From: an uncultured Clostridia bacterium
GTDB lineage: Bacteria; Bacillota; Clostridia; Christensenellales; UBA1750
Reading direction: 5' to 3'
Length of the DNA stretch: 64,000 nucleotides
Assembly: GCA_904393115.1 (NCBI GenBank)
Contig: CAJFMX010000012.1
Location: forward strand, 1-64,000
Shown here: piece after piece, positions 35,281 through 45,382 of the stretch
Layout: every line of letters starts with the position of its first letter
Numbering within the stretch: position 1 is the stretch's first letter
Position numbers and translations under genes: made by a program
Notes under the pieces: model-generated
What the model was told of the DNA's origin: nothing
Databases searched by the model: none
The model's input: the letters and a program-made list of their open reading frames with translations, nothing else

Positions 35281-35823
35281 TCACGCCCGCGCAAGGAAGT
35301 GCAGGCGGGACTTTCCGTATTTTCTGCTGTCCGCAATGCACAGGGCTTCCGGCACGGCAAAGGCCTCCTCCTGTGCGGTCTCTGCGACGATCACGCACCC
35401 GGGCGCGAGCGCATCCGCGGCCACAAGGCCCGCAAGCGCCTTGTCCACGAGCCCTTTGCGATAGGGCGGATCGAGAAACACGACGTCGAAGGACTCGCCC
35501 GCAAGGCGCGCAAGCGCGTCCATCGCATCGCAGCAGAGCAGGCGCGAGCGGTCCTGCGCGCGCAGGGCCTCGATGTTTTTTTGGATCACGGCGCAAGCCT
35601 GGCGGGAAACGTCGCAAAACACGGCGCTCTGCGCGCCGCGGGACAGGGCCTCCAGCCCCAGCGCGCCCGACCCGGCAAACAGGTCCAGCACCTTTGCGCC
35701 GCGCACGCGCGTCTGCAGGATGTTGAAGAGCGCCTCCCGCGTTCTGTCGAGCGTCGGGCGGGTGTTCTCCCCTTCCAGCGTCGCAAGTTTTCTCCCTCTG
35801 GCCTGCCCGGAAATGATTCTCAT
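35281..35823 (-). CDS. rsmD: 16S rRNA (guanine-966-N2)-methyltransferase RsmD
   Basis: Methylates G966 of 16S rRNA in the assembled 30S. The 180 residues open with MRIISGQARGRKL and contain the SAM loop VLDLFAGSGALGLEALSRGA and the catalytic DPPY. It heads the rsmD-coaD-coiled-coil operon from the promoter at 35861-35889. Confidence 0.95.
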   Translation of the reverse strand: MRIISGQARGRKLATLEGENTRPTLDRTREALFNILQTRVRGAKVLDLFAGSGALGLEALSRGAQSAVFCDVSRQACAVIQKNIEALRAQDRSRLLCCDAMDALARLAGESFDVVFLDPPYRKGLVDKALAGLVAADALAPGCVIVAETAQEEAFAVPEALCIADSRKYGKSRLHFLARA

Positions 35824-35860
35824 GCGTCAGCCTCCTCCGAATCAAACCTTCGGTCCTATC

Positions 35861-35889
35861 ATCATACCACAAAAGCGGGTCCGTCACAA
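35861..35889 (-). promoter_or_regulatory. Predicted promoter of rsmD-coaD
   Basis: The -10 TATGAT (35861-35866), with a TG one base upstream, and the -35 TTGTGA (35884-35889) are separated by 17 bases, about 40 bases before the rsmD start. Confidence 0.65.
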
Positions 35890-36002
35890 CAAAAACCTGC
35901 TGGGTTTTGAAAGTTTCCCGCATAATCGGCGCGCAAGGGGTCAAACTATTCTTGCCGAAAGCGATTCGGCAGTATCGTTGGTCACTCCTCCTACTCTACA
36001 CT

Positions 36003-36027
36003 AGAGGCCGCAAAGCCTCTTTTTTTT
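36003..36027 (+). terminator. Orphan intrinsic terminator on the + strand
   Basis: The stem AGAGGC/GCCTCT (36003-36008 with 36015-36020) runs into eight T. No coding gene on the + strand ends here. Confidence 0.7.
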
Positions 36028-36043
36028 GCGCGTTTTTGCGCGG

Positions 36044-36075
36044 AAAAAAAGGGGCTTTTCCGGCAAGCCCCTTTT
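36044..36075 (-). terminator. Intrinsic terminator after the 199-aa membrane protein gene
   Basis: The stem GGGGCTT/AAGCCCC (36051-36057 with 36065-36071) is followed on the - strand by seven T (36044-36050), just past the stop at 36080. Confidence 0.85.
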
Positions 36076-36079
36076 GGAC

Positions 36080-36679
36080 CTAAGCGGTCTTTTTTTTCCG
36101 CCTGCGCGCGACACGGCGGCGCTTCTCCTTCTTGGCCTTTTCCATCATCCGCACCTGGCGCGCCCACATCTTGGGTCCGGCCATGTAGCCGATCCCCACG
36201 CACAGCGCGAAGACCACCGGCGCGGCCAGATAGAACCAGGGCAGCAGGCCGTCCACATATTGGAAGATGCCCAGCACCGCGCCCTGCGAAATGCGCACGC
36301 ACAGCGTCACGAGCACCGGCGGTTCCTGCCCGCACGCGACCGCGACGACCGCAATCAGCAAAAGCGGCGCCATGCCGAGGAACCCCGCGGCCCAGCCCTT
36401 TGCCGGGCGGTACATGCGCGCCCGCTCCGCCGCGGTGATCTCGTGGCCGCGCTCCCTCTGCTGCCGCTCCATGAGCGCAGCGTACTTGCAGTCCTGCGTT
36501 CCGCGCTGGAGGCCGTCGTAGACCATGGCGGCCAGCACCGCCAGGGAGTAAACAACCGTCAGCGCGATGTTAAGCCACTCATAGTCGCCCATAAAGGATT
36601 GGATGAATACCAGGCTCACCAGCGTGAGCGTCAGCAGGAGCAGAAGCGTCGTGCCTGCAAACTTGGCGATGTCCTTCAT
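36080..36679 (-). CDS. Uncharacterised four-helix membrane protein
   Basis: The 199 residues contain about four membrane segments (near 8-28, 36-54, 98-116 and 145-168) and a very basic C terminus (KEKRRRVARRRKKK). Between helices two and three is a cytosolic-looking loop (MERQQRERGHEITAAE). No family recognised. ATG at 36679 with GGAGG about 13 bases upstream. It follows the 5-formyltetrahydrofolate cyclo-ligase gene and ends at a strong terminator. Confidence 0.8.
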   Translation of the reverse strand: MKDIAKFAGTTLLLLLTLTLVSLVFIQSFMGDYEWLNIALTVVYSLAVLAAMVYDGLQRGTQDCKYAALMERQQRERGHEITAAERARMYRPAKGWAAGFLGMAPLLLIAVVAVACGQEPPVLVTLCVRISQGAVLGIFQYVDGLLPWFYLAAPVVFALCVGIGYMAGPKMWARQVRMMEKAKKEKRRRVARRRKKKTA

Positions 36680-36686
36680 TCCCGTC

Positions 36687-37235
36687 TCAACCTCCGATGC
36701 GTAGAATGCCCGTCTCGCATGCGAGCGCGTCCATGAACACGTCGTGCGCTCCCGTGGGCACGGCGCCGACGATGCAATCAGTATAGCATATTCCGAGCAA
36801 AAATGCGTGAACTTTTCCCAAATATCGATCGTAATATCCGCCGCCGTATCCGAGGCGGCCGCCGCGGCGGTCGAACGCCAGGCCCGGGCAGAGCACAAGG
36901 TCGATCTCCTCCGGCGGCACGACCTCGCCCCGGGGCTCCAGGATGCCGAAGGCCCCGGGCGCAAGGTCCTCCCTCGCGCGGAGGCGCACCGCGTCCATCT
37001 CCCCCTTTTCCCGGCAGACCGGTAGGCACACGGCCTTGCCCGCGCGCAGCGCCGCCTCGATCGCGGGGAAGAGGTCCGCCTCGCTGCCGGTCGCGGCATA
37101 GGCAAAGACGCAGTGCGCGCGCGCAAACTCCGGCAGCGCCTGGACCTGCGCGCAGATCTGCGCGCTCCTGCGAGCCCGGTCGCCGACCGCCGCGCGCACG
37201 CGCCGGGCCTCGGCGCGCAGGGCGCGCTTATCCAT
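36687..37235 (-). CDS. 5-formyltetrahydrofolate cyclo-ligase
   Basis: ATP-dependent enzyme that returns 5-formyl-THF to 5,10-methenyl-THF. The 182 residues show the N-terminal MDKRALRAEARRVRA and the C-terminal substrate-binding signature CPGLAFDRRGGRLGYGGGYYDRYL. It overlaps the alr 3' end by eight bases and is likely cotranscribed with alr. Confidence 0.93.
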   Translation of the reverse strand: MDKRALRAEARRVRAAVGDRARRSAQICAQVQALPEFARAHCVFAYAATGSEADLFPAIEAALRAGKAVCLPVCREKGEMDAVRLRAREDLAPGAFGILEPRGEVVPPEEIDLVLCPGLAFDRRGGRLGYGGGYYDRYLGKVHAFLLGICYTDCIVGAVPTGAHDVFMDALACETGILRIGG

Positions 37236-38355
37236 CCGCTTCCCCGCCCTCCTGCCCGGGATAGACGCGGGGCACGCGGGCGGAGATGCCGGTCATGATC
37301 TCGTAGGGGATGGTTTCGGCAAGGCCGGCGAGCTCCTCGCTCGTGATCTCCTCCCCGCCCTGACGGCCCAGGAGCACGGCCTCGTCCCCCGGCCGGACAG
37401 AAAGGCCCGTGACGTCGAGCATGATCTGGTCCATGCAGACCGATCCGACGACCGGCACGCGCACGCCGTGCACCAGCGCCTGCGCGCGGCAGGAGAAGGC
37501 GCGGCGGTAGCCGTCCGCGTAGCCGATGGGCAGCGTCGCGATGTCCGTCTCCCGCTGGGCGCAGAAGCGGCGGCCGTAGCTGACCGTCTCCCCGGGCGCG
37601 ATGCGCTTGACGTGGGAGACGCGCGTGACAAGGCGCATGGCCGGCCGCAGCGGCAGGGTGTGCATGGGATCGAAGCCGTAGAGCGCGATCCCTGCGCGGA
37701 TGCGGTCGTACCGCGCCTGCGGATAGCGCACCGCGGCGGCGGAGGCCGCGGCGTGGCGCTCCGGGCGCAGGCCGTATTCCGCGGCGACGGCGAGCATCCG
37801 GTCAAAGCGCTCGAGCTGCTCGAGGGTAAAGTCGCTCTCCGGGTCGTCCGCGGCGGCGCAGTGCGTCATGGCGCCGGTGATCTCGACGTGAGGACAGAGC
37901 CGCGCCGCCTCCAGCAGGTCGCGGAGCTCTTCCTCCGTGCGCACGCCGATGCGGTTCATGCCCGTGTCGATCTTCAGATGCGCCTTGGCGTGCACGCCGA
38001 GGGACTTTGCCGCCCCCTCCAGCGCCAGCAGCGCGTCGCGCGTGAAGACCACCTCCGTGATGCCGTATTCCGCGGCGGCGAGGGCGCCGGGGCCATCGGT
38101 CGCGCCCAGCATGAGGATGGGCGCCTCGATCCCGGCCTCCCGCAGCTCGATTCCCTCCTCGATCAGGGCCACGGCGAACATGTCCGCCCCCGCGGCGCGC
38201 AGCGCGCGCGCGACGGGCACCGCGCCGTGCCCGTAGGCGTCCGCCTTGACGACGGCCAGCGCTGGGCTTCCGCCCGCCGCGGCGCGCAGCGCCCTGTAGT
38301 TGCTGCAGATCGCGTCCAGGTCGATCTCCAGCCTTGTCGGTCGTATGGTGTGCAT
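37228..38355 (-). CDS. alr: Alanine racemase
   Basis: PLP enzyme that supplies D-alanine for peptidoglycan; in spore formers a racemase can also tune L-alanine germination. The 375 residues have the PLP lysine Lys37 in AVVKADAYGHGA, the barrel domain, and the catalytic Tyr260 in TVSYGRRF of the C-terminal beta domain. Both catalytic bases are present. ATG at 38355; the neighbours are a carboxylesterase upstream and the folate cyclo-ligase downstream. Confidence 0.96.
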   Translation of the reverse strand: MHTIRPTRLEIDLDAICSNYRALRAAAGGSPALAVVKADAYGHGAVPVARALRAAGADMFAVALIEEGIELREAGIEAPILMLGATDGPGALAAAEYGITEVVFTRDALLALEGAAKSLGVHAKAHLKIDTGMNRIGVRTEEELRDLLEAARLCPHVEITGAMTHCAAADDPESDFTLEQLERFDRMLAVAAEYGLRPERHAAASAAAVRYPQARYDRIRAGIALYGFDPMHTLPLRPAMRLVTRVSHVKRIAPGETVSYGRRFCAQRETDIATLPIGYADGYRRAFSCRAQALVHGVRVPVVGSVCMDQIMLDVTGLSVRPGDEAVLLGRQGGEEITSEELAGLAETIPYEIMTGISARVPRVYPGQEGGEADG

Positions 38356-38400
38356 GGGGATACTCCTTTGCTTTGCGGAAAGATTTGCGCGCGGGCTCCC

Positions 38401-39900
38401 TTAGAGGATGCCCTCGCGGATGCAGGCCTCCATGAAGTCCGCCTGCTGCGCCCGCGGCACCGCGCCCATGTGCGGGTCCGCGCCCAGGAGCAGGCACTGC
38501 TTGTCGCCCGCCGCGTGCTTCTCCCACCGGGGAAGGCCCTCGCCGTTGGGGTCGCCGGTCTTGACAAAGTTCGCCCAATAGTCCATCATGCGCTCCGAGG
38601 CCCGGTAGTCCTCCTCGCGCCAGGGCCGCCAGCCCGTGTAGAGCGTGCCGAACTGGTAGACCAGCTCCGCCGAGTGGAAGGGCCCGACCACGGTGCCGTC
38701 GGCGTTGGGCAGGGTCTGCACAAAGGAATAGAGGTAGGCGTCGCAGCCCTGCGCCATCTGGTACTCGGCGGTCATGCGCATGCCGGCGAAGGTGCGCGCC
38801 GTGCGGGCAAAGCTGACGACGCGGCCGGCCTGCTCGTCGTTCTCCGCGGGGAAGACCTTGCGATACTCCTCCGCGCGCGCGCCGAACTCCTTGGCCGACT
38901 CCAGGTAGTTTGCATAGTCGTCCGGCTGCGTCTCGTGCAGGCAGTCCTCGTCTGCCGTGCAGCCCATGATGACGGGCACGCGGTTCTGCCGCCCGGCGGC
39001 AAAGCGCGTGATGTAGTCCTCGGGGATGACGGCGCCGTCGATGATGGGCCGGAACCAGAGGCCGCTCTCGTCCGTCGCGTCCAGGATCTGCTGGGGCGTG
39101 CAGGCGCGCATCTCGGCCAGGTTCCGGCAGCCCAGGGCCGCCTGGAGCTTTAAGCCCTGCGCCTCGGCGTCGGCGACGGTCGCGCCGGCCATGGCGCGGC
39201 CGAAGGCGGAAGCGCTCTGCCCGATCGCCGCGCGGAAGAGACCGCGGGTCTGATCGGTCGCGAGCATGGCGGAAACGGACATGGAGCCGGCGCTCTGGCC
39301 GTCGATGGTGACCTTTTCCGGGTCGCCGCCAAAGGCGGCGATGTTCTCGTGCACCCAGCGCAGCGCGGCGATCTGGTCCATGAACCCATAGTTTCCGGAG
39401 GTTCCGCCCTGCTCGCGCGTCAGCTCCGGGTGGGCCATGAAGCCCAGCGCGCCCATGCGGTAGTTGATCGTGACCACGACGATGCCCTTTGCCGCGAGCG
39501 TCTCCCCGATGAACTGGAGCGCGCCGCCGGACCCCTCGCGGAAGCCGCCGCCGTGGATCCACACCAGCACGGGCAGCTTCTCGCCGGGCTTTGCCGGGGT
39601 CCACACGTTCAGGGCGAGCCCCTTCGCCTCGTCCATCACCTTCTCATTGGGATAGAACTCGATCTGATAAAAGGAGCCCTTGGGCAGGGTGACCTGCGGG
39701 CAGTCCGGGGCGTAGCGGGTGGCGTCGCGCACGCCCGGCCAGGGCTCCACCGGCTGCGGCGCGCGCCAGCGGTTTTCGCCCGTGGGCGGTGCGGCGTAGG
39801 GGATCCCGAGGAAGGCCCAGACCTCCGGCTTGCGCTCGCAGCGCTTTCCCTGCAGCTTGCCGTCCCGAATGGACGCGATTCCGTTTGTCTCTGTGAACAT
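38401..39900 (-). CDS. Type B carboxylesterase (PnbA-like)
   Basis: Alpha/beta-hydrolase of the carboxylesterase/lipase family. The 499 residues have the oxyanion loop WIHGGGF (near 114-120), the nucleophile Ser203 in GQSAGSMS, and the likely catalytic His in GPFHSAELVYQFGT. The third member of the triad is probably an acid in the ADEDCLHE region. There is no signal peptide, so it is cytosolic. ATG at 39900; own promoter at 39939-39967. Confidence 0.93.
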   Translation of the reverse strand: MFTETNGIASIRDGKLQGKRCERKPEVWAFLGIPYAAPPTGENRWRAPQPVEPWPGVRDATRYAPDCPQVTLPKGSFYQIEFYPNEKVMDEAKGLALNVWTPAKPGEKLPVLVWIHGGGFREGSGGALQFIGETLAAKGIVVVTINYRMGALGFMAHPELTREQGGTSGNYGFMDQIAALRWVHENIAAFGGDPEKVTIDGQSAGSMSVSAMLATDQTRGLFRAAIGQSASAFGRAMAGATVADAEAQGLKLQAALGCRNLAEMRACTPQQILDATDESGLWFRPIIDGAVIPEDYITRFAAGRQNRVPVIMGCTADEDCLHETQPDDYANYLESAKEFGARAEEYRKVFPAENDEQAGRVVSFARTARTFAGMRMTAEYQMAQGCDAYLYSFVQTLPNADGTVVGPFHSAELVYQFGTLYTGWRPWREEDYRASERMMDYWANFVKTGDPNGEGLPRWEKHAAGDKQCLLLGADPHMGAVPRAQQADFMEACIREGIL

Positions 39901-39938
39901 GTTCTGCACCCCTCTTCCAAATGGTTTCATGCTCTTTT

Positions 39939-39967
39939 ATTGTATTCCTCCCGGCGGCTTTCGTCAA
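39939..39967 (-). promoter_or_regulatory. Predicted promoter of the carboxylesterase gene
   Basis: The -35 TTGACG (39962-39967) and -10 TACAAT (39939-39944) are 17 bases apart, following the atp operon terminator. Confidence 0.8.
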
Positions 39968-39983
39968 GGCGGCGAAAAAAGCG

Positions 39984-40030
39984 AAGAAAGGGGAGCGGAA
40001 AACCGGTTTTGGTTTTCCGCTCCCCTTCTT
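39984..40030 (-). terminator. Terminator of the ATP synthase operon
   Basis: A very long hairpin: the arm 39984-40004 pairs with 40011-40030 with one bulged A and a six-base loop, ending CCCCTTTCTTC on the - strand. It lies 12 bases past the atpC stop. Confidence 0.9.
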
Positions 40031-40041
40031 TGGCGCGTTCA

Positions 40042-40455
40042 CTAGTTGTTGATGCTGTGGCGGGATACCGCGCGGAGCCTGGCCATGGCGTGGGCGAGGT
40101 TCGCCTTGGTGATGAGGAACTCGCGCTGGCTCTGGGCCTGGCGGAGCTTCTCCTTCTCGCGCGCCTCCTCCTCGCGGGCGAGGCGCTCGTCGATCTCCTC
40201 CGGCCACTCGGCCATCTGGCAGAGCAGCAGGACGCGCTTGCGGTCGACCATGGCATAGCCGTCGGCGGTGACGCACTCGCGCCACTCGTCGTTCTGCTTG
40301 ATGCGCACGGTGCCGCTCTTGAGCACGAGCACCAGCGGCGCGTGGCCCGCCATCACGCCCAGCTCCCCGTTTTCGCCGGGCAGAATGACCATCTGCACGG
40401 GCTCCTTGAGGAACTGGCGCTCCGGGGTGGTGATTTCCAGTTCAAACTCTGCCAT
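40042..40455 (-). CDS. atpC: ATP synthase subunit epsilon
   Basis: Rotor-stalk subunit that couples and inhibits F1. The 137 residues have the N-terminal beta sandwich (FELEITTPERQFL, PGENGELGVMAGHAPLV) and the C-terminal two-helix inhibitory hairpin rich in Glu/Arg. Last gene of the operon, six bases after atpD. Confidence 0.96.
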   Translation of the reverse strand: MAEFELEITTPERQFLKEPVQMVILPGENGELGVMAGHAPLVLVLKSGTVRIKQNDEWRECVTADGYAMVDRKRVLLLCQMAEWPEEIDERLAREEEAREKEKLRQAQSQREFLITKANLAHAMARLRAVSRHSINN

Positions 40456-40461
40456 GGCGCA

Positions 40462-41871
<1,410 letters not shown>

Positions 41872-42747
41872 CTACCCTTCCAGCGCGTCCGCGCCCGAGA
41901 TGATCTCGGCAAGCTCGTTTGTGATGGCGCTCTGGCGGGCGCGGTTCAGCTCGTGGCTGAGCTTGTCGATCATTTCGTTCGCGTTGCGCGTTGCCGAATC
42001 CATCGCGTTCATGCGGGCGCACTGCTCGCTTGCGAAGGACTGCACCAGCACGCTGTAGATTATGCCGATCAAGTACTGCGGAATGAGCAGCTCCATCAGG
42101 TTCGTGATGGAGGGCTCATAGATGATCTGGTCGTGTTCCTCGTCCCCGGTGACCTTGGCCTCCACGTCGTCGAAGTCCTCCACGCGCACGGGCAGCAGGC
42201 GGACGACCTCCGGCCGCTGCACCATGGTGGAGATGCGGTGCGTGTAGACGACGTAGACCTCGTCCAGCATGCGCTTGTTGTAGAGCTCCAGCACCGTCTC
42301 TGCGATCTGGTGCGCGTGGTAGAGGGTCGGGTCCTGGATGACGTGGGTGAACTCGATGTCGATCGTATAGCCGCGGCGCTCCAGGAAGTCCCTGGCCATC
42401 TGGCCGATGCAGAAGATGTTGCTCTCCTCAAAGCCCTTCATGTGCTCCACGGCCAGGTTCATCACGTTGCTGTTGTAGCCGCCGGCAAGGCCCTTGTCCG
42501 CCGCGATGATGATGTGCGCGGCGCGGTTTCCCTCCGGCGCCTGCAGGTAGCGGTGCGACTGGCCCTCCGCGTGCATCAGGACGTCCTTGATGGTCTGGCG
42601 CACTTCTTTGAGGTAGATGGCGTTGGCGTCATAGCGCGCCAGACCCTTTTTCATCTTGGAGGTGGAGATCATCTGCATGGCCTTTGTGATCTGCAGCGTC
42701 TGCGAGACCACGCGCATGTGGTGGCGGATATCGGCTATGCTCGCCAT
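41872..42747 (-). CDS. atpG: ATP synthase subunit gamma
   Basis: Central stalk of F1. The 291 residues have the N-terminal helix (ADIRHHMRVVSQTLQITKAM), the DKGLAGGYNSNV segment, and the conserved C-terminal helix ASEQCARMNAMDSATRNA. Upstream SD GAGGTGAG. It is seven bases after atpA. Confidence 0.97.
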   Translation of the reverse strand: MASIADIRHHMRVVSQTLQITKAMQMISTSKMKKGLARYDANAIYLKEVRQTIKDVLMHAEGQSHRYLQAPEGNRAAHIIIAADKGLAGGYNSNVMNLAVEHMKGFEESNIFCIGQMARDFLERRGYTIDIEFTHVIQDPTLYHAHQIAETVLELYNKRMLDEVYVVYTHRISTMVQRPEVVRLLPVRVEDFDDVEAKVTGDEEHDQIIYEPSITNLMELLIPQYLIGIIYSVLVQSFASEQCARMNAMDSATRNANEMIDKLSHELNRARQSAITNELAEIISGADALEG

Positions 42748-42754
42748 GTTCTTC

Positions 42755-44608
42755 TCACCTCTTGAAGTATTCCTGCGCCGCGTTGACGATGCTGTGCTCC
42801 GTCTCCTCGTCGACCTCGCGGCTCTGCTCGATGCGCAGCAGGATCTGCGGATAGTGCTTGCGCACAAAGTCGATGAAGTCCACCTTGAACTGCGCGATCT
42901 CCCTGGCCGGCACCTGGGTGACGAGCCCGCGGGTCATGACGTAGAGCAGCACGACCTGCTCCTGCATGGGCATGGGCGCGTACTGGTCCTGCTTGAGGAG
43001 CTCGGTGAGCTTTTCGCCCTGGGCGAGCAGGTCCCGCGTCGCGGTGTCCAGATCCGAGCCGAACTGCGCGAAGACCGCCAGCTCTCTGTACTGGGCAAGG
43101 TCCAGGCGCAGCTGGCCGGAGACCTTGCGCATGGCCTTGGTCTGGGCGTTGCCGCCCACGCGCGAGACGGACAGGCCGCCGTTTACGGCCGGCCGCACGC
43201 CGGAGTGGAACAGCTCGCTCTCCAGGAAGATCTGGCCGTCGGTGATGGAGATGACGTTGGTCGGGATGTAGGCCGAGATGTCGCCGGCCATGGTCTCGAT
43301 GATGGGCAGGGCCGTCATCGAACCGCCGCCCAGGCGGTCGGAGAGCTTGGCCGCGCGCTCCAGGAGCCTGGAGTGCAGGTAGAAGACGTCGCCGGGGTAG
43401 GCCTCGCGTCCCGGGGGACGGCGCAGCAGCAGGGAGATGGCGCGGTAGGAGACGGCGTGCTTGGACAAGTCGTCGTAGATGATGAGCGCGTCCTTGCCGT
43501 TGTACATGAACTCCTCGGCCATGGCGCAGCCGGCGTAGGGGGCGATGTACTGCATGGGCGCCGTGTCCGAAGCCGTGGCCGCCACGATCGTGGTGTACTC
43601 CATGGCGCCGTACTCCTCCAGGGTCTTGCGGACCGAGGCGATGGTCGAGGCCTTCTGGCCGATGGCCACGTAGATGCACAAAACGCCCGTGTTCTTCTGG
43701 TTCAGGATCGTGTCCACGGCGATGGCGGTCTTGCCGGTCTGCCTGTCGCCGATGATGAGCTCGCGCTGGCCGCGGCCGATGGGGACCATGGCGTCGATGG
43801 CCAGGTATCCCGTCTGCAGCGGGGTCTTGACCGCGCCGCGCTCGATGATGGGCGGGGCCTCGGCCTCGATGGGGCGGAACGCCTTGGCGCGGATGGGCTC
43901 GCGGCCGTCGATGGGGCGGCCCAGGGGGTCGACCACGCGGCCGAGCAGGCTCTCGCCCACCGGCACGGAGACGACGCGGCCCGTGCCCTCGACCTTGCTG
44001 CCCTCCTCGATGTCGTCGGTCTTGTCCAGCAGGATGACGCCGACGTTGTCGCGCTCGAGGTTGAAGGCGATGCCGAACTTGTCCCCGTCAAAGCGCAGCA
44101 GTTCGTTGTTTCGGCAGCCGTTCAGGCCCGAAACGTGCGCGATGCCGTCGCCGACGGAGAGCACGTACCCCACCGGCAGCACCTCGGAGCGGGTGCGGAA
44201 CCCGCTCATGCGGCGCACGCGCTTTTCCAGCTCTTCCATGTCGACGCTGGAGAGCTTGCTCTTTCTCTTCTTCTTGGGCTTGCCGTCGCTGTCCAGGACG
44301 ATCTGCCCCGCCTCGTCGCGCTCGTCCTCGACGGTCGCGACGGTGTTGAGCCCCTCCAGCCACTCGAAGTTGTCCGCATCGGAGGCAAAGTCGATGTCTC
44401 CGCTGTCGTCCTTGATGGTGAGCCTCTTTTTGATGGTGCCGTCGTAGACGCGGCCGTCGATCTCCACGCGGATGCCGCCGATGAGGGACTTGTCCGTCTG
44501 GGGGACGAGCTGCACCTGATCCTGAAGGCTCTCGGAGAACTTTTCCTCGACGTGGTGAATCTGCTCCGGCGTGAGCTTCACGGGGGCGTACAAAAAGCCT
44601 TTTAGCAT
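42755..44608 (-). CDS. atpA: ATP synthase subunit alpha with fused delta C-terminal domain
   Basis: Non-catalytic nucleotide-binding subunit of F1, here 617 residues instead of about 505. Residues 1-68 are homologous to the C-terminal domain of subunit delta (OSCP): [17 protein letters not shown], then [17 protein letters not shown] and TIKKRL, matching the end of AtpH. A linker (69-118) is acidic, then strongly basic (KPKKKRKSK at 110-118). The alpha part begins near 119 and is complete, with [17 protein letters not shown], Walker A GDRQTGKT at 287-294, and the [21 protein letters not shown] region. Only one base separates it from the atpF stop, and there is no separate atpH. The frame is continuous, so this is a genuine fusion and not an assembly break inside one gene. 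Confidence 0.95.
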   Translation of the reverse strand: MLKGFLYAPVKLTPEQIHHVEEKFSESLQDQVQLVPQTDKSLIGGIRVEIDGRVYDGTIKKRLTIKDDSGDIDFASDADNFEWLEGLNTVATVEDERDEAGQIVLDSDGKPKKKRKSKLSSVDMEELEKRVRRMSGFRTRSEVLPVGYVLSVGDGIAHVSGLNGCRNNELLRFDGDKFGIAFNLERDNVGVILLDKTDDIEEGSKVEGTGRVVSVPVGESLLGRVVDPLGRPIDGREPIRAKAFRPIEAEAPPIIERGAVKTPLQTGYLAIDAMVPIGRGQRELIIGDRQTGKTAIAVDTILNQKNTGVLCIYVAIGQKASTIASVRKTLEEYGAMEYTTIVAATASDTAPMQYIAPYAGCAMAEEFMYNGKDALIIYDDLSKHAVSYRAISLLLRRPPGREAYPGDVFYLHSRLLERAAKLSDRLGGGSMTALPIIETMAGDISAYIPTNVISITDGQIFLESELFHSGVRPAVNGGLSVSRVGGNAQTKAMRKVSGQLRLDLAQYRELAVFAQFGSDLDTATRDLLAQGEKLTELLKQDQYAPMPMQEQVVLLYVMTRGLVTQVPAREIAQFKVDFIDFVRKHYPQILLRIEQSREVDEETEHSIVNAAQEYFKR

Positions 44609-44609
44609 A

Positions 44610-45101
44610 TCACTTCACCTCGGAAAGGAATTCCTCCATCAGCTTCTGATGGTCTTCGGGCTTGATTTCGCGCTCGAGGATGCGGCTGGCCAGGGCGACG
44701 GAGAGCTCCATCACCTGGTCGTGCATGGCCTCCAGCTGGCGGCGCTTTTCCTCCTGCGCCTCCTGCTTGGCGTTCTCGATGATGACGCCGGCCTGCTTCT
44801 GCGCCTCCTCGCGGATGGACTTGGCGTCCTTGTCCGCCTGCGCCATGATCTGTGCGACCTGGGTTTCGGCATCGCTGCGCGCCTTGTGCAGGATCTCGTC
44901 GCCCTGCGCGCGGATGGCGTCGGCCTCCGCCTTTTCGGCGTCGAGCTCCTCGCGCTCCTTGGCAAAGCGCTCCTGCCGGCTCTTCATGAACTTGGCGACA
45001 GGCTTGTACAGCAAGAGGCGGAAGACGATGTAGAGGATGACGATGTTGACCAGGTGCATCAACAGACTGACCGGATTGATGATTGCGCTTAATCCTTCCA
45101 T
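44610..45101 (-). CDS. atpF: ATP synthase subunit b
   Basis: Peripheral stalk subunit. The 163 residues have one N-terminal membrane helix (about 12-30, [18 protein letters not shown]) followed by a long charged coiled coil. Length is ordinary, so the missing delta part is not fused here, unlike the b-delta fusion of mycobacteria. Its stop is one base from the start of the delta-alpha fusion, which it must contact. Confidence 0.96.
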   Translation of the reverse strand: MEGLSAIINPVSLLMHLVNIVILYIVFRLLLYKPVAKFMKSRQERFAKEREELDAEKAEADAIRAQGDEILHKARSDAETQVAQIMAQADKDAKSIREEAQKQAGVIIENAKQEAQEEKRRQLEAMHDQVMELSVALASRILEREIKPEDHQKLMEEFLSEVK

Positions 45102-45125
45102 GTCTCTGTTTCTCCTTGTGGTCCG

Positions 45126-45350
45126 TTACATCAGGAAGATGATGATCAGCGCCACGACGAAACCGTAGATGGCGGTGGACTCCGCCAGAACCATGCCCAA
45201 CATCATCGTCGAGCGGATGTTGCCGGCCGCTTCCGGCTGGCGGGCGACCGCTTCGACGGACTTGCCGGTGGCAATGCCCATGGAGATACCGGCACCCATG
45301 CCGGTGAGAACCGCGAGACCAGCGCCGATGGCGAGCAGACCGTTTTCCAT
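45126..45350 (-). CDS. atpE: ATP synthase subunit c
   Basis: Proteolipid that forms the ion-translocating rotor ring. The 74 residues form a two-helix hairpin joined by the polar loop ARQPEA. The ion-carrying carboxylate is Glu57 in VLAESTAIYGF. Glu-Ser-Thr at 57-59 is the pattern of sodium-binding rings, but the helix-1 position that is Gln in those rings is Met24 here. Coupling ion is therefore uncertain. Confidence 0.96.
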   Translation of the reverse strand: MENGLLAIGAGLAVLTGMGAGISMGIATGKSVEAVARQPEAAGNIRSTMMLGMVLAESTAIYGFVVALIIIFLM

Positions 45351-45382
45351 ATTGTTTCTACCTCCAAGTGTTTGTTTGTCGC

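Larger units (their letters stand above)
35890..36079. other. Structured intergenic region with terminators facing both ways
   Basis: It contains no ORF I trust. It holds a stem TGCCGAA/TTCGGCA near 35953-35972 flanked by further partly complementary bases, a + strand terminator at 36003-36027, and a - strand terminator at 36044-36075. A + strand terminator with no + strand gene before it suggests a short noncoding transcript, but I found no clear promoter for one. Confidence 0.5.

Noticed and set aside
44255-44608. The delta-like N terminus of atpA as an artefact of a wrong start or frameshift.
   Set aside because: The ATG at 44608 is one base from the atpF stop, has an SD-like GAGGTGA, and the frame is continuous through a coding-like linker into alpha.
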